Source: VYFG01 sp965221795 | GTDB taxonomy: Bacteria > Pseudomonadota > Gammaproteobacteria > Arenicellales > Poriferihabitantaceae | Direction: 5' to 3' | NCBI GenBank assembly: GCA_965221795.1 | Contig: OZ244914.1 | Span: forward strand, 3,534,001-3,598,000 | Length of the DNA stretch: 64,000 nt | In this document: positions 34,601-44,428 of the stretch, one piece after another | How positions within the stretch are numbered: the stretch's first letter is position 1 | How the letters are laid out: every line of letters starts with the position of its first letter | Made by a program: the position numbers and the translations under genes | Notes under the pieces: generated by a model | Databases searched by the model: none | Told to the model about the DNA's origin: nothing | Seen by the model: only the letters and a program-made list of their open reading frames with translations

Positions 34601-35235
34601 CAAGGTAGCGGGACCATAGTCCGCCTGTCGAATCTGCAGGTGCTCCATGCCATTCTCTAGGTGGCCGAGCATGAGTGCAAATGGCGTGTTCTGCCGGACC
34701 GATTCGGCTACGGCCATACGGACCGACATGCGGATGAACCGGTGGTCGAAGAGCGGCGTCCTGGGCCGCGCGTTCGGTCCTCTGCAGCGGGCGCAGAGGG
34801 TCCGGGGCGAGACCTTGGGTCCCGGCCACGCCCACATCAAGGCCCATCCCGATGGCACGTGCGCTCGAAAAAAATGTTGCCCAGCGCATCAGTTAAGTCC
34901 CGAAGCGGCGGGAACAAACCGCTTCCTCTGGTGGCCGCAAATGCGCAAACCACCGTGGCTTTCCGGTTCTCCCACGAGCGTGACGCCCCGGCGGGCCGGA
35001 AGCCCTGAAAGCCGATGGCAAAGCCGTCGAATCGTCTCGCCCGGGTCATGGACGATGCCGATGGAGATAAAAAACTCGCGGATGGGCGGCGCAATGAGGT
35101 CGAGCGCCGATTCCAGAGACTGAAGGGTTTTGCAGGGCCTTCTCGCACTTCGACAAGCTGTCCTATTCCTTGGATTCGTCGTTTTCTCGTTGACCATTGA
35201 TGCACACGTAGTATTAACAATATCCAGTGATTTAG
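34601..35235. other. Decayed mobile-element-like region
   Basis: Overlapping frames switch on the minus strand between about 35220 and 34600 (for example LRDLTDALGNIFFER, then RFIRMSVRMAVAESVRQNTP). This suggests one former coding gene with several frameshifts ending at the repeat 34500-34600. The family could not be identified, so no gene is claimed. Confidence 0.4.
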
Positions 35236-35615
35236 AATCTGGCCAGCTGGCCGATCCCTGACCCACTTAATTGAAGTGGTGGATCAACTCAAATCCCGGA
35301 AGTTGGCTTACAAAGTATCCATGAGTCGATTGATACCTCTTCAAGTACCGGCAAGTCGGTTTTCCATATCTTTGAAGCCTCTTAGCCGAGTTCGAACGAA
35401 GTCTGATCCACGAGCGTACTCAGGCTGGTCTGAAAGCCGCCCGAGCACGAGGACGAAGATGAGTTGGGGGTAAGCCCAAAGTGCTTAATTCCGACAAACG
35501 AAAACTGATGGTCAAGCTCTACCAAGAGAAACAGCATACGGTTCAACAGATCTGTGAAATGATGAACATCTCTAAGCCCACATTATGTAGGTATGTTGAA
35601 TCAGCGCGACCATGA
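35236..35615 (+). pseudogene. Tn3-type resolvase C-terminal remnant
   Basis: Plus-strand frames read GRSLTHLIEVVDQLKSRK, then SIHESIDTSSSTGKLVFHIF, LAEFERSLIHERTQAGLKAA and, after a further indel, KVLNSDKRKLMVKLYQEKQH with VQQICEMMNISKPTLCRYV. This is the second half of a serine resolvase with its helix-turn-helix, broken by at least two indels and lacking the catalytic N-terminus. It is a different sequence from the intact recombinase at 12661. Confidence 0.8.
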
Positions 35616-35659
35616 AATACGCTTGACGTATAGAGGACCATTCACTACCCCCGGGAGTC

Positions 35660-35927
35660 ATGATCAAGAGTTATCGGAACAAACGAACCGAAGCAATCGC
35701 AAATGGTGAATTTGTCCGGGCTTTTCAAGGTTTCAGCCAGCCGGCTGAAAAGCGTCTGGAAATTTTGGATGCGGTGGTATCGATTCACGATCTGATTCAG
35801 TTACCGAGCAATTGTTTTGAAGCACTAAAGTGGTGATAGAAAAGGCCAGTTTAGCATCCGTATCAATCGGCAATGGCGTATCTGCTTCACATGGCCTGAT
35901 GACGGTTCCGAACTAGAGAATGCCTGA
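35660..35927 (+). pseudogene. higB: HigB toxin, frameshifted
   Basis: ATG 35660 starts MIKSYRNKRTEAIANGEFVR and AEKRLEILDAVVSIHDLIQL, typical of HigB/RelE-fold mRNA interferases. At about 35830 one extra base gives ALKW and a stop. One frame over, the toxin core continues as GDRKGQFSIRINRQWRICFT, then WPDDGSELENA and a stop at 35927 directly before higA. The residues of the ribonuclease core (R-x-N-R-Q-W-R-I) are therefore out of frame. The order higB-higA is the classic one. Confidence 0.88.
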
Positions 35928-36224
35928 ATGATGAATAGAACACCGATCCACCCTGGCACCATCCTGAAAGACGAACTGGACGAAATGGGTATCAGTGCTG
36001 CAGAGTTTGCGCGACAGTTGAAAGTGCCCGAAAACCGCATGTCCGAGGTTATGCGTGGCCATCGTAGTATTACGGCAGACACAGCTCTACGGCTCGGCCG
36101 CTGGTTCGGTACATCGCCCAACTTCTTGATAAATCTCCAGAAAAGTTATGAATTGCGCAAGGCAGAGCAGGAACTTGGCTCAGAGATTGAGAAGATACAG
36201 CCACGTTCCATCGTAGCTCGATAG
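35928..36224 (+). CDS. higA: HigA antitoxin
   Basis: A 98-residue XRE-type antitoxin: NRTPIHPGTILKDELDEMGI (family signature HPG..L), helix-turn-helix AAEFARQLKVPENRMSEVMR, then GHRSITADTALRLGRWFGTS and PNFLINLQKSYELRKAE. The start codon immediately follows the higB stop. It is intact while its toxin is frameshifted, so it may still repress its promoter or cross-neutralise related toxins. A second ATG at 35931 is an alternative start. Confidence 0.92.
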   Translation: MMNRTPIHPGTILKDELDEMGISAAEFARQLKVPENRMSEVMRGHRSITADTALRLGRWFGTSPNFLINLQKSYELRKAEQELGSEIEKIQPRSIVAR

Positions 36225-36321
36225 AGCAACTGCATTATTTCGGGAATCATATGCCTATCAGATACTCATACATAACACAGTGTCCTAACCGCTCCGGCCG
36301 ATGAGGTTTTCCGGGGAGGTT

Positions 36322-36864
36322 TTATAGACCCTGATGGCCCGTATTGCGACTATCAGTTCGGCCGTGGCGATCCATAGTAGCTTGGTGCCGGGGAGGGGCT
36401 GATTCCTGCAGGCTGGAAGCCGGCCAGTCTGGCAGGCCGATCACGCATTCCCGGACCGTTAGTTCGGGTGGGGACTGCGATGGCAAGTGCGGATACAGCC
36501 AGTGCAGCAGGATCTGGCAAGCTTCCAGTTCTTCGGGTTCGACCGTCTGCCGGGCCGGGGTGTCAGGTTCGCGCTTGGCATGTCGTTGCAACCCCAGCAA
36601 GGCCGTCAGAAAAACCCACAAGCACATAACCAGCTTGTATTGCTCGCAGCGCCACCCCGCATAAGAGGTTATTTCCGGTTGTGATGACTGTATCCTCCCC
36701 CATGTGCCAAAAACCGTGACTGCGGCCAAAACTGCGACCATTGGACGGGCCAGGTTCTCATCGTTTTGTTTCGGAGTGATGAAGACTTCAGATTTACCAC
36801 AGGGACCCCTGCGTTTTACCTCCCTATCTGTTGTGGGATAACCTGATGGACAAATCTGTTCCAC
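36322..36864 (-). CDS. Unrecognised open frame with membrane segment
   Basis: 180 codons without a recognised family. The middle shows VAVLAAVTVFGTWGRI and a hydrophobic LVMCLWVFLTALLGLQ, followed by an acidic and proline-rich part. Base composition and the scrambled surroundings (HigBA on one side, no clear promoter) make a real gene doubtful. It could be a remnant. The remaining DNA up to 37077 holds nothing else supported. Confidence 0.25.
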   Translation of the reverse strand: MEQICPSGYPTTDREVKRRGPCGKSEVFITPKQNDENLARPMVAVLAAVTVFGTWGRIQSSQPEITSYAGWRCEQYKLVMCLWVFLTALLGLQRHAKREPDTPARQTVEPEELEACQILLHWLYPHLPSQSPPELTVRECVIGLPDWPASSLQESAPPRHQATMDRHGRTDSRNTGHQGL

Positions 36865-37077
36865 GCTCTCGAAAGCGGATAGATTAAGTCATTCCGTTCC
36901 TCGATCATGATAGAGTATGGCGTCATGTCATGGAAATCGTCAAAGTGCGGTTTCTCGCCGAAGACGGCTATTCTGGTGGCATTCCTGATATTGTGAATCC
37001 GACGGAACGGATCAAATATGACACTCGGAATCCGATCAATGAACTGATTGCTTGGCCTTACAAGGTTTTTTTCTGCC

Positions 37078-38388
37078 ATGCCCTGTCAATATTTTACGCC
37101 TTGCGAACACGGCGCGGAGACTTTCACGGTGATGATGCCCAAACTCACTTTTGGGCGGGGTTGTCTGGCTGAATTGGGGTCACGGGCCAAAAACCGACAT
37201 TTCTCCCGGGTCGCCCTGTTCACCGACCCCTTTCTGGGCGATGGACCTTATGTGGACCGCTCCGTTGCCGCATTGCGGCAGCAGGGGATTGACGTCGTCG
37301 TATACTCAGACATCCGAATTGAACCGGATGATCGAACGGTCATTGCGGCGGCGGATTTTCTGCGGGAGGGGCACTTCGACAGCGTCATTTCAGTCGGTGG
37401 GGGATCATCCATGGACACGGCCAAAGCCGCGATGGTGTATGCCCGATATCCGGCCATGTTCACGGATTATTTTGCACCTCCCGTCGGCGAAGGGCGTATG
37501 GTCCCCGGGCCCCTACTCCCTCACATTGCCTGCCCAACGACATCGGGAACTGGTTCTGAATGCACATCCGTAGCGGTCATACGACTAAGCCATCTCAACA
37601 CCAAATTTGTGCTCGGCTCGCCATACCTCCTGCCTGAGGAAGCACTGGTTGATCCAGCCTGCACCGACACCTTACCCGCCAATGCGATTGCGTCCACCGG
37701 CTACGATCTGATGTGCCATGCTATCGAATGCTACACCGCCAAGGCGTATACCCGCTGGGACAAGGTCTCGGATCCCGATCGCCGCACATTGCTACAGGGA
37801 GCCAACCCATGGAGCGATATGTCGGCCCAACGCGCACTCGAAATCGTTGGAAAGTATCTCGTGCGAGGTTTCCATGACTCGGAAGACCGTGAAGCCCGTG
37901 ATCAACTTATGTGGGGAGCGACCTTGGCTGGCATGGCTTTCGGCAACAGCGGCACCCATCTGCCGCATGCCATGTCCTATGGAATAACTCACCTTATGCA
38001 AAACATTACAACAGATGGATATCCCGTTGAATCTCCTTTTATTCCTCATGGAGTCAGTGTAATGGTAAGCGCCCCTGCGATCTTCCGGTTTTTGGCCGAA
38101 TCGGCACCGGATCGTCATCTGGCAGCCGCCTCCTTTCTCGGCGCGGAGACAGGCGGTGCCATACCGGAAGAAGCCGGAGAGATTGTCGCCAATCGACTGA
38201 TACAGATTCTCCGGGATACCCATGGACCAAACGGCCTTACCGACTTGGGTTTCGGCGCGGAAAATGCCAAGGCTCTTGCCGTATCCTCCATCCGCCAGAC
38301 CCGCGCAATTCACAACGCGCCTCGCATTGCAGACCAGACCGAAATGGAGAACATCTACACCAACGCTGTTCGTTACTGGACCGAATAA
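37078..38388 (+). CDS. Iron-containing alcohol dehydrogenase, hydroxyacid-oxoacid transhydrogenase-like
   Basis: A 436-residue group III (Fe-dependent) dehydrogenase. The NAD-binding GGGSSMDTAKAAM (about 106-118), PTTSGTGSECTSVAV and the metal-ligand histidines in GYDLMCHAIECY and GTHLPHAMSYGI are present. Length and the AFGNSGTHLPHAMSYGI block match ADHFE1/HOT-type enzymes, which couple 4-hydroxybutyrate oxidation to 2-oxoglutarate reduction. A simple alcohol dehydrogenase role is possible. ATG 37078 aligns with the family start. It precedes the dimethylglycine-dehydrogenase-like gene by about 160 bp on the same strand. Confidence 0.86.
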   Translation: MPCQYFTPCEHGAETFTVMMPKLTFGRGCLAELGSRAKNRHFSRVALFTDPFLGDGPYVDRSVAALRQQGIDVVVYSDIRIEPDDRTVIAAADFLREGHFDSVISVGGGSSMDTAKAAMVYARYPAMFTDYFAPPVGEGRMVPGPLLPHIACPTTSGTGSECTSVAVIRLSHLNTKFVLGSPYLLPEEALVDPACTDTLPANAIASTGYDLMCHAIECYTAKAYTRWDKVSDPDRRTLLQGANPWSDMSAQRALEIVGKYLVRGFHDSEDREARDQLMWGATLAGMAFGNSGTHLPHAMSYGITHLMQNITTDGYPVESPFIPHGVSVMVSAPAIFRFLAESAPDRHLAAASFLGAETGGAIPEEAGEIVANRLIQILRDTHGPNGLTDLGFGAENAKALAVSSIRQTRAIHNAPRIADQTEMENIYTNAVRYWTE

Positions 38389-38546
38389 ACGATATCCGCC
38401 GCCCTGCCATGCCATGCCGGGCGACTGGGATCGTCTCCTGCCGAACTCCAGAAGCCGCATCATCGGGCTCTCGGTGATTTGCTACTCTTGCTTGATGCAT
38501 CATCTGAAGATAGCATTCAAGGTTTCTTCTACTCTGGAGATTGGCA

Positions 38547-40961
38547 GTGCAACAGTACCGGGTTGTCGTGATCGGTGGTGGTGTAGTGGGCACATCTGTC
38601 CTGTATCATTTGGCCAAATTTGGCTGGGCCGATGTCTGTCTCATCGAACGTTCGGTACTGACGGCAGGTTCTTCATGGCATGCAGCGGGCGGAGTCCATG
38701 CACTCAATGCAGACCCCAACATGGCCGCTTTGCAGGCCTATACCATTGATCTTCTGTCGGAGATTGAAAGAGAGTCCTGTCAAGACATCGGTTTGCATAT
38801 GACCGGCGGGATTACGGTCGCATCCGCTCCGGCACGTTGGGAGTGGCTTCAGTCTGCCTATCGCGTATTTCAAACCATTGGAATTCAGGATTGCCACTTG
38901 ATGACACCGGCAGAAATCAAAGAGAAATGCCCGATCATGGATACCGATGGAATCATTGGAGGACTGTGGGCGGACCGGGAAGGATATGTCGACACCACCG
39001 GCACCGTACACGCCTATGCCGGTGCTGCCAGGAAATACGGTGCCACTATCGTGGAACACAATCGGGTGGTGGAATTGAAACAACGCTCGGATCACACCTG
39101 GGATCTGCATACAGAGCAAGGCCTCGTGCATGCCGAACATGTGGTGAACGCGGGCGGTCTCTGGGCCAAACAGATCGGACATATGGTTGGCCTGGATTTG
39201 CCGCTGTCTCCCCTGAGCCACCACTACCTGCTGACCGAAACCATTCCGGAACTGGCCACATTGGACTTTGAAGTTCCCATGACCGTCGATCTGGAAGGGT
39301 TTACTTACATGCGCCAAGACCAAAAAGGGATTCTGATCGGGATTTATGAGCAGAACCATCAGCACTGGCAGATTGATGGAGCTCCCTGGGACTATGGGGT
39401 CGAGCTGCTGCAAGAAGATATCGATCGAATCTCCGATGAACTCGAAATGGCATTCCATCGCTATCCCGTACTACAGACAGTCGGGATTCGCAACTGGGTC
39501 AATGGGGCCTTCACCTTCTCCCCCGATGGCAATCCTCTGGTGGGACCAGTCTCCGAAGTCAAAAACTACTGGCTCGCCTGTGCCGTGATGGCCGGTTTTC
39601 TTCAGGGAGGCGGAGTGGGCAAAACCCTGGCCGAATGGATGATGTACGGCGAAACCGAAGCTGATGCCTGGCCCATGGATATTGCCCGTTATGGAGCCTT
39701 TGCTTCGAATCGAGAATACATCCGGCAAACCACTGGCCAGTTCTACTCTCGCCGCTTCGTGATGACCTACCCTAATGAACAGTTGCCAGCGGGCCGGAGC
39801 CTGAAAAAATCCCCGGCATATACTGCCATGAGCCATGCTGGTGCCCTTTGGGGAGAATCCTGGGGACTCGAAATTCCGCTGGTATTTGGGCCCGAAGGAT
39901 TCAAGGAAACCCCCACCCTGAAACGTTCCAATGCGTTTCCGATCGTAGCAGAGGAATGTCGCAGTGTGCGGGAAACCGTGGGAATGCTAGACATTACCGG
40001 CTTTTCCCGATACGAAATTTCCGGCGAGGATGCCGAGTCCTGGCTTGATCATCTGATTGCCAGCCGACTCCCGGGGCCCGGGAAGGCCCGATTGGCACCT
40101 ATTCTAGCCCCGAGCGGCCGGCTGAAAGGTGATTTGACTCTGATCAACTGGGGGGATGGCCGCTGGTGGCTCATGGGCTCCTACTATCTTCGCCAATGGC
40201 ATATGCGCTGGTTCCACGATCATCTTGATGATCACAACCAAGTAGTGGTGCGGGATATTTCCGATCACTGGTGCGGTTTCTCACTCTCTGGCCCCAGATC
40301 GCGTGATGTACTGTGTAGCCTGACCCATGCAGACCTGTCCAGCCTCCCTTTCATGGGCTGTACTGTGATGGATGTCGGCTTAGTACGAGCCCGGGTCGTT
40401 CGCATGTCGGTCATGGGAGAACTGGGATATGAAATCAACTGTGAAGCCATAGATCACATCACACTGCGTGAGTCCTTATTATCGGCCGGGACCCAACAGG
40501 GAATCCGGGAAATTGGGTACTATGCCCTGAATTCCCTGCGACTGGAAAAGAGCTTCGGAATCTGGTCCCGAGAATATACTCAGAGCTACACCCCCGGGGA
40601 AACGGGTCTTGATCGCTGGATTGCTTTTGACAAGGAGAGTAATTTTATCGGTCGGGAGGCAGCCCGGAAAGAGAAGGAAAACGACAGTGCCTGCAGGCGG
40701 CTGGTCACTTTGGAGGTAGATTCCGGCGAGGCGGATGCGAGTGGGTATGAACCCATCTGGTTCGAGGGGACCAATGTGGGATTCATTACGTCCGGAGGGT
40801 ACGGACATACACTGCAAAAAAGCCTGGCCATGGCATTGATCGAAACCGAGTTTGCTACACCCGGCATCCGACTCAAGACGCATATCGTCGGTGTCGAATC
40901 CGATGTGACAGTCGTCTCTTCATCCCCCTATGACCCGACGGGTAAGCGCCTGCGAAACTAG
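38547..40961 (+). CDS. FAD-dependent dimethylglycine/sarcosine dehydrogenase-like protein with GcvT domain
   Basis: 804 residues. Residues 1-370 are a DAO-type flavoprotein (VVVIGGGVVGTSVLYHLAKF, SSWHAAGG for covalent-type FAD attachment regions, DGNPLVGPVSEVKNYWLACA). Residues about 420-800 are the GcvT-like folate-binding half (MLDITGFSRYEISGEDAESW, GELGYEIN, NSLRLEKSFGIWSREYTQSY). Such enzymes oxidatively demethylate N-methyl amino acids and hand the one-carbon unit to tetrahydrofolate. GTG 38547 is chosen because GGAG lies 8 nt before it; a TTG two codons upstream is too close. It ends 17 bp before the MttB gene, implying a joint role in betaine or methylamine breakdown. Confidence 0.9.
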   Translation: MQQYRVVVIGGGVVGTSVLYHLAKFGWADVCLIERSVLTAGSSWHAAGGVHALNADPNMAALQAYTIDLLSEIERESCQDIGLHMTGGITVASAPARWEWLQSAYRVFQTIGIQDCHLMTPAEIKEKCPIMDTDGIIGGLWADREGYVDTTGTVHAYAGAARKYGATIVEHNRVVELKQRSDHTWDLHTEQGLVHAEHVVNAGGLWAKQIGHMVGLDLPLSPLSHHYLLTETIPELATLDFEVPMTVDLEGFTYMRQDQKGILIGIYEQNHQHWQIDGAPWDYGVELLQEDIDRISDELEMAFHRYPVLQTVGIRNWVNGAFTFSPDGNPLVGPVSEVKNYWLACAVMAGFLQGGGVGKTLAEWMMYGETEADAWPMDIARYGAFASNREYIRQTTGQFYSRRFVMTYPNEQLPAGRSLKKSPAYTAMSHAGALWGESWGLEIPLVFGPEGFKETPTLKRSNAFPIVAEECRSVRETVGMLDITGFSRYEISGEDAESWLDHLIASRLPGPGKARLAPILAPSGRLKGDLTLINWGDGRWWLMGSYYLRQWHMRWFHDHLDDHNQVVVRDISDHWCGFSLSGPRSRDVLCSLTHADLSSLPFMGCTVMDVGLVRARVVRMSVMGELGYEINCEAIDHITLRESLLSAGTQQGIREIGYYALNSLRLEKSFGIWSREYTQSYTPGETGLDRWIAFDKESNFIGREAARKEKENDSACRRLVTLEVDSGEADASGYEPIWFEGTNVGFITSGGYGHTLQKSLAMALIETEFATPGIRLKTHIVGVESDVTVVSSSPYDPTGKRLRN

Positions 40962-40978
40962 CCGGAGAAACTGCGATC

Positions 40979-42526
40979 ATGCCTCCTCCATCCAGACAGC
41001 GGAATGATCGGCGCAGCATGCGTCGAGTCCCGGCCCGCAAGGACCCCATCCGCTCAATCGATTACCATAATCTGACCAACCCTTTCACTCCGCAGACAGT
41101 TTTTTCCGATGACGAGGTCGAATCTCTCCATCAGAACGCCCTGCGGGTGTTACAGGAATTGGGGATTCGCATTCTTTTGTCGGAGGCCAGGGATCGACTG
41201 AGAGCTGCCGGTGCTCTGGTCAACGATGACACATGGGTGGTACGTATCGGCTCCGACATTGTGGAACATTGCCTGCAAACGGCCCCCGGCTCTTTCACCC
41301 TGAAAGCCGCCATTCCACAGAAAGATCTTCTGGTGGCTCCGGGTCAGTTGATGTTCAAAGCCGGTGCCGGATGTCCCAATGTGTATGACCGAGCCCGTGG
41401 GCGACGTCCGGGTAACCTGGAGTCGTTTATTGAAGTGATGAAGCTCACCCAATGTTTTGATGTGCTGCAACTGCAGGGAGCTTCACTGGAACCCCAGGAC
41501 ATTCCAGTTCATCTGCGCCACTACCAGACCATGCGGGTTCAACTGACGGTTGGGAACAAGACTCCATGGATTTTCTGCCGGGGCCGGAGCCAGGTTAAGG
41601 ATGCCTTCCGGATGATCCAGATCCTGCATGACCTCAGTGAAACCGAATTCATGGCCCATCCCCGGTCCACCACAGTGGTGAACACCAATTCCCCCCGTCA
41701 GATTGACAACCCCATGGCACAAGGCATCATTGATTTCGCCTTGCACAATCAACTCTGTATTATCACCCCCTTCTGCCTCTTGGGTGCCATGGCACCGATC
41801 ACCGTAGCCGGCGCACTGTGCCTGCAACATGCCGAATCGCTTGCCGGTATTGCACTCAGCCAGGTGTCCAACCCTGGGGCCCCGGTTCTCTATGGTAATT
41901 TTGCCTCGAATGTGGACATGAAGTCCGGTGCGCCGACTTTCGGCACTCCGGAGCATGTCAAAGCGACACTGGGCTCAGGTCAATTGGCACGACATATTGG
42001 CCTGCCTTGGCGCTCTTCTGCCGGCAGTGGCGCGAATATCGCCGATGCACAGGGAGCACATGAAACGGAGCTCAGTGGCTGGGGAGCGATCCTGGCCGGT
42101 GCGACCACGGTCATGCACTCTGCCGGCTGGCTGGAAGGAGGGCTCACTTTTGGCTATGAGAAAATGATCACCGACCTGGAAATGATCCAGATCTTTGCCG
42201 AACTGTGCCATCCAACACCGGTGAATGATGCGGAAATGGCCTTCGAGGCCATTCAGGATGTGGCCCCGGGTGGGCATTTCTTCGCGACCGATCACACCAT
42301 GGAACGGTATCGCAATGCCTTCTACGAACCCCTGGTGGCAGATCATTCCAATTATGGTCAATGGCAGGAAAAGGGTAGCCAGACCGCAGACCAGCGAGCC
42401 ACCACTATCTGGCAGGGACTTCTGGAGAGCTTCGAAGCACCCGAGCGGGATGAATCCCGACTGGAGGCATTGGATGCGTTTATCGAAAAACGTACCGCAG
42501 ACGGTGGTGCCCCCCCATTGAGTTGA
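40979..42526 (+). CDS. Trimethylamine methyltransferase (MttB) family protein
   Basis: 515 residues of the MttB superfamily: NALRVLQELGIRILLSEARD at the N-terminus, GQLMFKAGAGCPNVYDRA, then TEFMAHPRSTTVVNTNSPRQ and GSGANIADAQGAHETELSGW. No in-frame amber codon is present, so this is the non-pyrrolysine type, whose characterised members demethylate glycine betaine or other quaternary amines with a corrinoid protein as acceptor. No corrinoid protein gene is visible. It has a strong GGAG site and is 17 bp after the dehydrogenase. A homologue is at 60631. Confidence 0.88.
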   Translation: MPPPSRQRNDRRSMRRVPARKDPIRSIDYHNLTNPFTPQTVFSDDEVESLHQNALRVLQELGIRILLSEARDRLRAAGALVNDDTWVVRIGSDIVEHCLQTAPGSFTLKAAIPQKDLLVAPGQLMFKAGAGCPNVYDRARGRRPGNLESFIEVMKLTQCFDVLQLQGASLEPQDIPVHLRHYQTMRVQLTVGNKTPWIFCRGRSQVKDAFRMIQILHDLSETEFMAHPRSTTVVNTNSPRQIDNPMAQGIIDFALHNQLCIITPFCLLGAMAPITVAGALCLQHAESLAGIALSQVSNPGAPVLYGNFASNVDMKSGAPTFGTPEHVKATLGSGQLARHIGLPWRSSAGSGANIADAQGAHETELSGWGAILAGATTVMHSAGWLEGGLTFGYEKMITDLEMIQIFAELCHPTPVNDAEMAFEAIQDVAPGGHFFATDHTMERYRNAFYEPLVADHSNYGQWQEKGSQTADQRATTIWQGLLESFEAPERDESRLEALDAFIEKRTADGGAPPLS

Positions 42527-42591
42527 ATCAAGGATCTATCCCGGGGCCGGCCCCATGACCCGATTGGTCGAAAAGAAACAGGATTGAAGAA

Positions 42592-44178
42592 ATGAATGCG
42601 CTCTTACTGCTCATCGCATTTTTTGCAGGCATGGGCTTTCGTCGTCTTGGATACCCGCCTTTATTGGGATTCCTTCTGGCGGGCTTTGTGGCCCATGAAC
42701 TGGGAGTGGGCAATACCGAGACCATTCAACCCCTTGCCGATCTGGGGATTACCCTGTTGCTCTTTACCATCGGCCTTAAGTTGAATCTGCGGGAGCTGGC
42801 TGCCATACAGGTCTGGGGGACGGCAAGCGCTCATATGGTCATCGCCGTGGTCCTGACCGTCCCCGTGATTCTACTCGCCGGACACCTGTTTCCTCTCTTG
42901 CGTCTGGAAAATACGTATGCAGCATGGGCGCTGGCCTTCGCCCTGTCATTCTCCAGCACCGTATTTGCGGTCAAGATCATTGAGGAGCGCGGTGAAAGTG
43001 CGGCTCTTCATGCCGAAATTGCGATCGGCATTCTGGTCATCCAGGATATTTTTGCGGTCGGCTTCCTGGTGATGACTGCAGAAAAGACGCCTAGTCTTTG
43101 GGCATTGGGGCTTCTGGCCCTGCCGTTATTACGACCGATGATGATCTCGCTTCTCAATCGTGCCGGGCATGGAGAGCTACTGGTCCTGTTTGGCGTGGCG
43201 ATGGCGATTGCCGCCTATGAGCTGTTCGAGCTCGTAGATTTCAAGGGCGATCTGGGGGCATTGCTGTTCGGTATCCTTCTTGGACGTGCGGATAAGGCAT
43301 CGGAACTGTACAAGAGCCTGATTTCGCTCAAGGACCTGTTCCTGATCGGTTTTTTCCTGCAAATCGGATTCTATGGGCTTCCTTCCCTGGAAATGGTTCT
43401 GGTAGCGTTGGCGTTATCGATACTGATTTTCCTGCGGCCGTTGATCTACTACTTTTTGTTGGTCGGTTTTGGGCTTCGAGCCCGAACGGCTTTCGTTGCC
43501 GGCTTCAGCCTCTTCAACTATTCGGAGTTTGGCCTGATCGTAGGTGCTATTGCCGTCAGTGTCGGCATGTTGTCACCAGAATGGCTCACCACCCTGGCGC
43601 TGGTGATGGCCATGTCACTGTTCATCGCCACACCCTTCAATACCAAAGTCCACAAACTATACAGCCGATGGGCCGGAACCCTGCATCGATTCGAGCGTAA
43701 GAAGCGACTGGAACGGGAGAAGATGGTGAGTCTGGGCGGGGCCGAAATTGTAGTACTGGGTATGGGCCGCGTCGGTGTCGGTGCATATGAAACGCTTCAT
43801 GAAAAATTTGGGAATATCGTGGTCGGCATTGAGGAAAACCTGGAAAAAGCCAACCAGTTGGCGGCCGCTGGGTACCGTTGTGTGCCAGGGGATGCCAGCG
43901 ACTATGACTTCTGGTTGGATGCAGATCTGGCCAAGCGGCGGGTGCTATTGATCAGCCTGTCCAACCATCGGGAAAATCTGTATGCGGTTGACATCGCAAA
44001 AAGACTGCATTATTCGGGGATTCTTGCCGTCATTTCCCGCTATCCCGACCACAAAGCCGAACTGGAAGAACTGGGCTGCGTGACATTCAACCTGTATGCC
44101 GGAGCGGGACATGGATTTGCCGAACATGTCCTGAGACAAATGGATTTCGTCCCAGCCACTACTGGTAATACTGACTGA
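42592..44178 (+). CDS. CPA2 monovalent cation/proton antiporter (KefB/YbaL type)
   Basis: 528 residues. The first 370 are about a dozen membrane helices with LGYPPLLGFLLAGFVAHELG, FALSFSSTVFAVKIIEERGE and AEIAIGILVIQDIFAVGFLV, the CPA2 core with the conserved Asp pocket. Residues about 385-520 are a RCK/TrkA-N domain (IVVLGMGRVGVGAYETL, then IVVGIEEN) that binds NAD(H) and gates the channel. It probably exchanges K+ or Na+ for H+. It follows the MttB gene by 65 bp and may be co-transcribed. Confidence 0.9.
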   Translation: MNALLLLIAFFAGMGFRRLGYPPLLGFLLAGFVAHELGVGNTETIQPLADLGITLLLFTIGLKLNLRELAAIQVWGTASAHMVIAVVLTVPVILLAGHLFPLLRLENTYAAWALAFALSFSSTVFAVKIIEERGESAALHAEIAIGILVIQDIFAVGFLVMTAEKTPSLWALGLLALPLLRPMMISLLNRAGHGELLVLFGVAMAIAAYELFELVDFKGDLGALLFGILLGRADKASELYKSLISLKDLFLIGFFLQIGFYGLPSLEMVLVALALSILIFLRPLIYYFLLVGFGLRARTAFVAGFSLFNYSEFGLIVGAIAVSVGMLSPEWLTTLALVMAMSLFIATPFNTKVHKLYSRWAGTLHRFERKKRLEREKMVSLGGAEIVVLGMGRVGVGAYETLHEKFGNIVVGIEENLEKANQLAAAGYRCVPGDASDYDFWLDADLAKRRVLLISLSNHRENLYAVDIAKRLHYSGILAVISRYPDHKAELEELGCVTFNLYAGAGHGFAEHVLRQMDFVPATTGNTD

Positions 44179-44428
44179 AAAAGGAAACTCGGGACACTCC
44201 GTGATGGCTCCGGCTCTGCCAGAATGATTTTGGTTAGACGACTGGACCCATGAGGTATCGCCTTGCTACGTCGACATGTGGTGCGAGCGAATGGAGTGAA
44301 TCCTCCCCCTCCCCTTATTTAAGACGCTATGTATGATACAGCAGACTACCATCATCGAGAATCCCTGCAGGCTAAGCTGAAAGTATACAATAACTACGGG
44401 AAACCAGTATAATTGGGTCATGGACTAA

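Noticed and set aside
36816..37172. Short frames upstream of the Fe-dependent dehydrogenase
   Set aside because: Both strands are open for about 80 codons, but no start signal, motif or family was seen; they overlap the dehydrogenase start.
40979..42526. Possible pyrrolysine-containing MttB
   Set aside because: The frame is open without any in-frame TAG, and the same holds for the copy at 60631, so the pyrrolysine type is excluded.
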